Assembly (NCBI GenBank): GCA_015061765.1
Contig: SUVZ01000264.1
Span: 1 to 5,866 of the forward strand
Source of the DNA: Lentisphaerota bacterium
Lineage (GTDB): Bacteria > Verrucomicrobiota > Kiritimatiellia > RFP12 > UBA1067
DNA length: 5,866 nucleotides
Direction of reading: 5' to 3'
Part shown: positions 1 to 4,725 of the stretch, piece after piece
Numbering within the stretch: position 1 is the stretch's first letter
Layout of the letters: each line of letters opens with the position of its first letter
Position numbers and translations under genes: made by a program
The notes under the pieces: generated by a model
What the model was told of the DNA's origin: nothing
The model's input: only the letters and a program-made list of their open reading frames with translations
Databases searched by the model: none

Positions 1-9
1 TCGCTTCGA

Positions 10-549
10 TCACCTTGGATTTGGCATCGCCATAACGGGCAGATTCCAGAACGCAGTATTGTCATTGCGCCAATCGGTGTTCGCCACCCTATCCTCCAGG
101 ACGCGAAAGATGTCCAGCTTGTCTGCATCCCTTACGCAGTGCGCAGCGGCGTTCGTAAGCGAACCTAGACCTTCAGGCACGTCTCGTCTGTTGTGAAAAA
201 GCACGGCGTCAAGTATCGCCTTTTTGTGGGGATGTCCGTCCAGCCACCCCTTGTCACGGACAATGTCATGGGAGAAAACCGCATGATCGACGCTATCCGA
301 GTCCCGGAACGTATTGTAGAGACGCAACTGCTCGTAGCGACCTGTGTCATGAAGCAGTGCCGCAAGCTCGCATACTTCGGCCGTCTCCGCATCCATCGCC
401 TCGCCTTCGGCTATGGACCTGGCGTTTGCGACAACCATGTCGGTATGATAAAGCTTTAGCGCCATCATCGGCGGCAACTCGCCGCCCTGCCGATAACCAT
501 CTACATATTCGGCGTAGAGGCGACGGACATTCGCAATCCAATCCGTCAT
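10..549 (-). CDS. HD-domain metal-dependent phosphohydrolase, probably frameshifted at its 3' end
   Basis: This 179-residue soluble protein has the HD superfamily metal-site pattern: H35 (KLYHTDMV), the HD doublet H67-D68 (LAALLHDTGR), H89 (VDHAVFSHD), H119 (VLFHN) and D141/D143 (VRDADKLDIFRV). HD proteins usually hydrolyse phosphoester bonds in nucleotides or related compounds; the substrate here is unknown. The start is supported by GGAGG at 557-561, 7 bases before the ATG, and by a 4-base ATGA overlap with the coiled-coil gene upstream, which implies translational coupling. The reading frame stops at TGA right after MPNPR. As I recall them, relatives continue past this point with a sequence like PNPKVIEA and run to well over 200 residues. 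One extra base near 13-20 would give exactly PNPKVIEA up to the window edge, so a one-base loss or sequencing error is likely. The catalytic core is intact either way. Confidence 0.85.
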   Translation of the reverse strand: MTDWIANVRRLYAEYVDGYRQGGELPPMMALKLYHTDMVVANARSIAEGEAMDAETAEVCELAALLHDTGRYEQLRLYNTFRDSDSVDHAVFSHDIVRDKGWLDGHPHKKAILDAVLFHNRRDVPEGLGSLTNAAAHCVRDADKLDIFRVLEDRVANTDWRNDNTAFWNLPVMAMPNPR

Positions 550-1067
550 TGACCGGCCTCCACACGCCTTCCCGACTCTGCCGCGGCACGCCTTGCTGCG
601 GCGAGGGATCGGCCCATCCTGGCGAGCTTCTCCTCCAGTTCGTCGTTTCCCGCCCTTGCAGATTCCAGTTCCCTCTTCAGTTCCGCGAAATCTCTCTCAA
701 GGGCAGACACACGCTCCTCAAGAGACTTCTTCTCCTGTTTGAGGCCCTGCTTCTCAATTTCCAGACACGCTTTTGCCGACTCAAGGGAGGCCTTTTCCAT
801 TTCAATAGTGGACATTTCAATCTCGAAAGCGCGCTTATCATGTTCAAGCTTTTGCTTTTCGGCCTTCAACACCGCAAGAGACTCCTCCAACTCAGCCTTC
901 TCAATCGCCATCTCCTCAACAACCTCACGCTGGACATCAAGTTCATCCACCATGTCCACCGTATCGGAGACCTGCCTTGTGACAGATCTCACCACCTGCA
1001 CAGGCTTTGCGGACTGTCGCTGCTTGATACCAAGCATCTCCGCGAACATTGACTGCTCCTCATTCAT
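546..1067 (-). CDS. Long coiled-coil protein with continuous leucine heptads
   Basis: I do not recognise a named family for this 173-residue protein. Residues 1-50 are less regular (N-terminus MNEEQSMFAEMLGIK). From L60 to residue 157 there are 14 unbroken heptads, with core residues at 60, 67, 74, 81, 88, 95 and so on to 151; all are Leu, Ile, Phe or Met except A137. The other core position is Lys in heptads 2, 3 and 5-8, then hydrophobic towards the end, which favours a parallel dimer or a hetero-partner. There is no signal peptide or membrane segment, so it is probably cytoplasmic. I chose the ATG at 1065-1067 over a TTG at 1092-1094 because the TTG would lie upstream of the -10 box. It overlaps the HD gene by 4 bases (ATGA), so the two are probably made together. 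It could be a scaffold or structural partner, but no function can be assigned. Confidence 0.8.
   Translation of the reverse strand: MNEEQSMFAEMLGIKQRQSAKPVQVVRSVTRQVSDTVDMVDELDVQREVVEEMAIEKAELEESLAVLKAEKQKLEHDKRAFEIEMSTIEMEKASLESAKACLEIEKQGLKQEKKSLEERVSALERDFAELKRELESARAGNDELEEKLARMGRSLAAARRAAAESGRRVEAGQ
557..561 (-). promoter_or_regulatory. Shine-Dalgarno site of the HD-domain gene
   Basis: The minus strand reads GGAGG, followed by 7 bases and then the ATG at 547-549. The site lies inside the last codons of the coiled-coil gene. It fixes the HD start and fits ribosome re-initiation after the overlapping TGA at 546-548. Confidence 0.8.
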
Positions 1068-1076
1068 AACGTTTCC

Positions 1077-1088
1077 ATTATACCATAT
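1077..1088 (-). promoter_or_regulatory. Extended -10 promoter of the coiled-coil/HD pair
   Basis: The minus strand reads ATATGGTATAAT, containing a perfect TATAAT (1077-1082) preceded by TGG, i.e. the extended -10 form TGnTATAAT. No TTGACA-like box is found about 17 bases upstream, as is common for extended -10 promoters. Exactly 9 bases separate TATAAT from the ATG at 1065-1067. Transcription would therefore start only about 1-4 bases before the ATG. The GGAAACGTT spacer contains GGA, which could act as a weak ribosome site only if transcription started further upstream. The same 12-mer with the same spacing occurs before the AICAR transformylase gene. Confidence 0.65.
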
Positions 1089-1155
1089 CGACAATGAAGA
1101 TTTCCACTCACGGCATTAAGCCAAGTGGACAACAAAGATTGCTCGAGCGCACTGA

Positions 1156-1629
1156 TCAGCCAAAATATGCGCGGATCCAGGCAAGTTCACGACGGCGCAT
1201 CGCCCGGTATTCGTCTTCCGTGCGATCATCAGCACCCGAAAGATGATCCATCCCATGCGCCACATAAAGCAACAACTCCTTGGCCACGCTCCATCCATTC
1301 CTCTTGGGGGCGGCACGCAAGGCCTGATCGGTGTTGACGAACAGTTCACCATACAGCCCTTGCGTCTCCGGAGGGATGGAATCGTATGCCTGCGTCACGA
1401 CATCGGTGGCACCTTCAATCCCCATTATCGCACGATGCGTCTCATCAGACCCCGCATCATCGACAAGGTGTATCACCACTTCATGCCACACCGGATTGCC
1501 CACCCTTGCGCACGAACACGATGCAAAAAAAGAGGCTGCCGCCTTCAGTGCGGTCCTGTTCAAACCGAACACCTTCGGCAACGCCCCTTCAACGGATACG
1601 GGAACCTTTACCAACCGTTCTTCATTCAT
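1156..1629 (-). CDS. ybeY: Endoribonuclease YbeY (rRNA maturation factor), divergent variant
   Basis: This 157-residue protein matches the usual YbeY length (E. coli about 155). YbeY is a cytoplasmic zinc metalloprotein needed for 16S rRNA 3'-end maturation and ribosome quality control. Visible family marks are VVIHLVDD (51-58), GATDVVTQAYD (73-83; compare the TDVLSF motif), GELFVNTDQA (94-103; compare GDIVIS) and the metal motif HGMDHLSGADD (125-135). The canonical motif is HGxLHLxGxDH: H125 and H129 are present, but the third ligand position is D135 instead of His. The conserved Arg in the YRGKxxPT segment aligns with M69. From memory, Bacteroidetes YbeY proteins also lack that Arg and have Asp at the third ligand position, so this looks like a lineage variant rather than decay. 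The ATG at 1627-1629 has no clear Shine-Dalgarno site. It follows the DUF3127 gene by 122 bases. Confidence 0.85.
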   Translation of the reverse strand: MNEERLVKVPVSVEGALPKVFGLNRTALKAAASFFASCSCARVGNPVWHEVVIHLVDDAGSDETHRAIMGIEGATDVVTQAYDSIPPETQGLYGELFVNTDQALRAAPKRNGWSVAKELLLYVAHGMDHLSGADDRTEDEYRAMRRRELAWIRAYFG

Positions 1630-1751
1630 GTGTACGCAACAGCCTTTGATGAAACAGAAAGGCGATACCCGTCAATGACTGTTGTCAAGCGACAGCACAT
1701 CCAGAACCGCCCCCAATCGCGCATTTCTCGCAGCGCAAAAGCACCTTATCA
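1630..1751 (-). other. Intergenic gap between the DUF3127 gene and ybeY
   Basis: This 122-base gap has no supported gene. On the minus strand it holds TTGACAACAGTCATTGAC at about 1675-1692: two direct TTGAC copies whose middle can also pair (TGAC/GTCA). TTGACA could be a -35 box, but no convincing -10 follows at 16-18 bases, only TATCGC at 15 bases. No hairpin followed by a T run was seen, so read-through from the DUF3127 gene into ybeY is possible. Confidence 0.3.
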
Positions 1752-2141
1752 TCAAAATGGGAGGTCTTCTGTGTCACCTGCAAGAACGTTCTCCGGCACG
1801 TCTGCGGGATCCGGCATCGGCTCGGTGGAGGAGCCGTCCGCATCGAGAAGTTCGAGCTTGAGCGCGGTGAGATCTGTAAAATAGCGGTTCTTGCCAGTCT
1901 TGGGATCCTGCCACACGCGTCCATCGATCGCAAAACGCACCTTTGCCCGCTGTCCCTTCTGGACATTCTTGAGAAGGTTCGTGTTGTCCTTCTTGAAGGA
2001 GAACGCAATGTGGTTGGGATATTTGGTCTGAACGTCATTGTCGTCCGTAAGGACCAGATCCTGCTTGGTGAAACCGCTGGCGAAAGTCTGGAGTTCGCAC
2101 ACGGTTTCGACGATTCCGGTGTATTCGTAGATGGCTTGCAT
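1752..2141 (-). CDS. DUF3127-family OB-fold protein with SSB-like acidic C-terminal tip
   Basis: This 129-residue protein has an N-terminal domain of about 100 residues resembling DUF3127: an opening strand (YEYTGIVETV), FTKQDLVLTDD (24-34), YPNHIAFSF (41-49), then VQKGQRAKVRFAIDGR (60-75) and RYFTDLTALKLELL (86-99). The pattern of strands, with a central KGQRAKVRF, is that of an OB fold. Residues 100-125 form a low-complexity linker rich in Asp, Glu, Pro and Ala, and the last residues are EDLPF. This closely resembles the DDDIPF tip with which bacterial SSB recruits repair and replication proteins. A role as a single-stranded DNA or RNA binding accessory protein is inferred, not shown. The ATG at 2139-2141 is preceded by GAGAG with a 7-base spacer. 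The gene starts 31 bases after the AICAR transformylase stop and is probably cotranscribed with it. Confidence 0.75.
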   Translation of the reverse strand: MQAIYEYTGIVETVCELQTFASGFTKQDLVLTDDNDVQTKYPNHIAFSFKKDNTNLLKNVQKGQRAKVRFAIDGRVWQDPKTGKNRYFTDLTALKLELLDADGSSTEPMPDPADVPENVLAGDTEDLPF

Positions 2142-2172
2142 TTTATTTCTCTCTTTTCTTGTTTAAACTCTA

Positions 2173-3528
2173 TCAGTGACGGAAGCTGCGCTGACCGGTG
2201 AACACCATTGCCACGTCGGCGTCATTGCAGCAGTCGATCACATCCCAGTCGCGGATTGCGCCGCCGGGCTGGACGATGGACGTGATTCCTTCGCGGATGC
2301 CGACCTCGGCGCCGTCGCGGAACGGGAAGAATGCATCAGACACCATGGCGCATCCGGGAAGACCTCCCTTTTCGGCCCTTGTCTGCTCCATGATCTCGGC
2401 CTGCTTCCTCGCGCCATCCTCCTCGCCAAAAACGAGACGGAGATCATTGTACGGCTTCTGGTACTTTTCCCAGGCAATCCAGTCGGCATGCTTCGTGTAC
2501 GCCTTGTCGCGCGCTATCTCGGCAACCCCCACGCGATCCTGTTCGCCGGTTCCGATGCCGACGGTCGCCCCGTCCTTCACGTAAAGCACGGAGTTGGACG
2601 TCACGCCGGCCTCCACGAGCCAGCCGAAGACGAGATCCTCATACTCCTTGGCCGTAGGCAAACGCTTGATTTTGTGCTCCTCGTACATGACCGCGCCGGT
2701 CGTCTTATCGGTGATCTTGCGGTTGCAGTATGCAGGCATGAGGTCTTCCGGCCTGCGAGCGTTCGCGCAAAACGATGTCTGCACGACGATACCGCCGTCG
2801 ATTAGACTTTTGAAGTCAATCACATGCTTGGCGACAAAATCGGTAAGACGCGCCATGTTCCTGATGCGGAACACGCGGAGATTCTTCTTGGTCGCGAACA
2901 CGTCCATCACGCCAGGAGCGAAGTCCGGAGCCACGACGACCTCGGCATAGTTCTCGACGATGAGCTTGGCCGTCTCCATGTCGCAGTCGCGGTTGAGCGC
3001 AATGCAGCCTCCGAACGCCGCCAGCCGGTCTGCCCTGTTCGCACGGAAGTACGCCTCCGCAAGGGTGGAACCCACCGCCACGCCACACGGATTGTTGTGT
3101 TTGACGATCACAGCACAGGGCTTATCCATCAAATAGCGGAGGATGTTGAGGGCGTTGTCGGCATCGGTGACGTTCGTCTTGCCGGGATGCTTTCCGCTCT
3201 GAAGAAGTTCTGGGATGGACGCAAGCGGCTGGTTTGAACCGAGCATCTCGACCTCGCCGAGAACAAGATTGCCGTTGACGAGCTTGTAGAGAGCTGCTTC
3301 CTGACCTGGATTCTCACCATAGCGCAACCCCTTCTCCTCGCCGCCTATGTTCCACGTCACCTTCTCGTAGTTCAGCGTCTCGCGCCTGTCGCCGTCAATG
3401 AACGACACCTCCATCCGCGGCGCAAAATGGTCCGCCTCGATGGTCTTGTAAGCTTCCTTGAGATCTTTCACTGCATTCTCCTTCACTTTGGCGGACGAAC
3501 TCCACTCGACTCGTCCACTGTCAAACAT
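2173..3528 (-). CDS. purH: Stand-alone AICAR transformylase (PurH C-terminal domain only)
   Basis: This 451-residue enzyme transfers a formyl group from 10-formyl-tetrahydrofolate to AICAR, giving FAICAR, in the penultimate step of IMP synthesis in the cytoplasm. Family marks are LRYGENPGQ (68-76), the catalytic K143-H144 in VKHNNPCGVA (142-151), AAFGGCIALNR (170-180), SDAFFPFRDG (397-406), VQPGGAIRD (419-427) and the typical terminal FRH. Bifunctional PurH has an N-terminal MGS-type IMP cyclohydrolase domain of about 200 residues. Here only about 67 unrelated residues precede RYGENPGQ, so cyclohydrolase must come from elsewhere. I chose the ATG at 3526-3528 (MFDSGRVEW). The frame stays open to 3630, but that part shows no family similarity and contains the promoter-like box. 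No Shine-Dalgarno site precedes the ATG. The DUF3127 gene follows 31 bases after the stop. The symbol is used loosely: only half of classical PurH is present. Confidence 0.92.
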   Translation of the reverse strand: MFDSGRVEWSSSAKVKENAVKDLKEAYKTIEADHFAPRMEVSFIDGDRRETLNYEKVTWNIGGEEKGLRYGENPGQEAALYKLVNGNLVLGEVEMLGSNQPLASIPELLQSGKHPGKTNVTDADNALNILRYLMDKPCAVIVKHNNPCGVAVGSTLAEAYFRANRADRLAAFGGCIALNRDCDMETAKLIVENYAEVVVAPDFAPGVMDVFATKKNLRVFRIRNMARLTDFVAKHVIDFKSLIDGGIVVQTSFCANARRPEDLMPAYCNRKITDKTTGAVMYEEHKIKRLPTAKEYEDLVFGWLVEAGVTSNSVLYVKDGATVGIGTGEQDRVGVAEIARDKAYTKHADWIAWEKYQKPYNDLRLVFGEEDGARKQAEIMEQTRAEKGGLPGCAMVSDAFFPFRDGAEVGIREGITSIVQPGGAIRDWDVIDCCNDADVAMVFTGQRSFRH

Positions 3529-3550
3529 ATGGTGTATATTATACCATATG
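3526..3550. repeat. Imperfect palindrome over the -10 box and start codon of the AICAR transformylase gene
   Basis: The arms CATATGGT (3526-3533) and ACCATATG (3543-3550) match over 8 bases around a 9-base AT-rich centre. The left arm contains the start codon and the right arm overlaps the -10 box. It could be an operator where a dimeric regulator would block initiation, or the symmetry may be a chance result of the TATGGTATAAT motif next to CATATG. The second promoter at 1077-1088 has no matching arm, so a shared operator is not supported. Confidence 0.35.
3538..3549 (-). promoter_or_regulatory. Extended -10 promoter of the AICAR transformylase gene
   Basis: The minus strand reads ATATGGTATAAT, with TATAAT at 3538-3543 preceded by TGG (extended -10). 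It is identical over 12 bases to the site at 1077-1088 and also has exactly 9 bases between TATAAT and the ATG (3526-3528). The 9-base spacer ATACACCAT holds no Shine-Dalgarno sequence, so the predicted mRNA would be leaderless or carry a leader of only a few bases. No -35 box is visible. Confidence 0.65.
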
Positions 3551-3620
3551 CAGCGCTCCGGGATTTGAGTTTTTGCCAGTTTGAGAGTTTGGTCTTTCAT
3601 TCGTTTCCGGAGGACGCTGC
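3550..3620. repeat. Long-loop inverted repeat between the amidase and AICAR transformylase genes
   Basis: GCAGCGCTCCGG at 3550-3561 can pair with CCGGAGGACGCTGC at 3607-3620: 12 base pairs with a 2-base bulge around a 45-base loop. In the minus-strand transcript it would lie just after the amidase stop (3627) and end at the promoter of the next gene. No T run follows, so it is not a classical intrinsic terminator. It might protect the 3' end of the amidase mRNA or be a factor site. Confidence 0.35.
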
Positions 3621-3626
3621 AGTAGG

Positions 3627-4709
3627 TCACCTGCGGATGAAAACCCGCGTTCCCGGCGAAACCTTCTTAGGGTCCAGGCGATCACCCCTGACCACCTTTC
3701 CCCTTGAATAGTAGAAGGTTGACTTGGCATTCCAATTTTTTCCAACGACTCCATAGGGAGACATTCGCTTTCCGAGGACTCCCACCTCCATGAACCTCCT
3801 TCTGTCCTCCAGATCCCGGAGCGTTTTAGGGACGGAGGATGAAACCCATCTTGCAGACATTCCAGACGGTTTCTTGGATGCCGCCGTAGCGGTCTTCAAC
3901 TTTTTGCCCGACACCGCCTTGGGCTTTTCGTAGTAGTTTTCCCTCTCGGGTTCGTTCTGTCTATCGGGGGATTTCTTGCTGAAGAACGACGTCAGGAACT
4001 TCTTCGGTTCTGGCGCCACATTGCGCCCCAACCGTCCGGACATGGTATCGACATTCCCGTAGAGGATCTTTTCCAAATAAGGATCGCCGACCACGAGACG
4101 ACCTGCCCTGACGTCCGGATCGTATGCGGGCTTGGACTTGAGATTCAACCGTTGACGGACGCTTGGCATGGCAAAAAGCATACCGCACCGCTTACGGCCG
4201 CGGTGGTTTTTTCTCTGCCACTTGTTCGGCGCCCCATACGCGACATGGCTATGGCAGACGACCTGTGTATCCTTGAGCCCGTATTCCTTCTTGAGGATAG
4301 CCACAAGATCACGTATGGCATCCAACTGCGCCAGTGTCACGGGCTTGTCGTGAAAGCCAACGACTTCAATGCCGATGGAATGACCGTCACACTCCTCGCG
4401 TCCACACCACATGGATCTTCCGGCGTGGAATGCTTCGCGGTTACGGTCCACAATACGGTGGACGACCCCTTTCTCATCTATGCAGTAATGCGCCTCTCCC
4501 CGCTCCGAAAGTTTGTTGAGGGAACTGCGTGCGCCTGCCTCGGTGGTGTGCAGAACAATGAGGCGGGTTGACTTCCTTACGGGGCGCTCCGGATTTCGAG
4601 GGCTGCGATAGCGATTGGAGAATGAAAGTGCCCCTGCGCACAGGGGCACCGACAGCACCGCCCACATCGCCAGCGTTTTCAGGACGCCTGATTGTATGCG
4701 TGGCGACAT
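3627..4709 (-). CDS. Exported N-acetylmuramoyl-L-alanine amidase (Amidase_2/PGRP fold)
   Basis: This 360-residue protein has a hydrophobic signal segment (residues 10-27, KTLAMWAVLSVPLCAGA) with a likely cleavage after AGA. The zinc amidase domain spans about 45-185. Zinc ligands are H54 (LIVLHTTE), H153 (VVCHSH) and C175 (GRKRCGMLF), with Cys where many relatives have Asp, as in T7 lysozyme. Also present are HYCIDEKGVVHRIVD (74-88), FHAG (94-97) and HSIGIEVVGF (110-119). It should cut the bond between MurNAc and L-Ala of peptidoglycan outside the cytoplasmic membrane. The basic, low-complexity region at about 232-290 looks disordered. The last 70 residues, ending SPGTRVFIRR, faintly resemble a degenerate LysM wall-binding module. 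The start lies 16 bases after the oxidoreductase stop with no clear ribosome site, so cotranscription is likely. The Amidase_2 assignment is firm; the biological role (remodelling, recycling or lysis) is open. Confidence 0.88.
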   Translation of the reverse strand: MSPRIQSGVLKTLAMWAVLSVPLCAGALSFSNRYRSPRNPERPVRKSTRLIVLHTTEAGARSSLNKLSERGEAHYCIDEKGVVHRIVDRNREAFHAGRSMWCGREECDGHSIGIEVVGFHDKPVTLAQLDAIRDLVAILKKEYGLKDTQVVCHSHVAYGAPNKWQRKNHRGRKRCGMLFAMPSVRQRLNLKSKPAYDPDVRAGRLVVGDPYLEKILYGNVDTMSGRLGRNVAPEPKKFLTSFFSKKSPDRQNEPERENYYEKPKAVSGKKLKTATAASKKPSGMSARWVSSSVPKTLRDLEDRRRFMEVGVLGKRMSPYGVVGKNWNAKSTFYYSRGKVVRGDRLDPKKVSPGTRVFIRR

Positions 4710-4725
4710 GAACGGTCAGACGGAA

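Noticed and set aside
357..1052. Long plus-strand open frame of 231 residues opposite the coiled-coil gene
   Set aside because: It is the antisense shadow of the heptad-rich gene; its Leu/Phe-rich stretches mirror Lys/Glu codons. No family features.
1068..1094. TTG start at 1092-1094 for the coiled-coil protein
   Set aside because: The added residues are encoded by the promoter-like sequence itself, and the ATG at 1065-1067 is a better start.
1716..1740. Possible terminator hairpin (GCGC/GCGC) after the DUF3127 gene
   Set aside because: Only a 4-base stem with a 10-base loop and no T tract; too weak to call.
1243..1884. Plus-strand open frame of 213 residues across ybeY and the DUF3127 gene
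   Set aside because: It lies antisense to two recognised genes and the gap between them, and shows no domain or plausible start signal.
2176..2805. Plus-strand open frame of 209 residues inside the AICAR transformylase gene
   Set aside because: Shadow of a clearly conserved enzyme on the other strand; no recognisable motifs.
3529..3630. N-terminal extension of the AICAR transformylase frame up to 3630
   Set aside because: It shows no family similarity, contains the TATAAT box, and would place the start within a few bases of the amidase stop; the ATG at 3526-3528 fits better.
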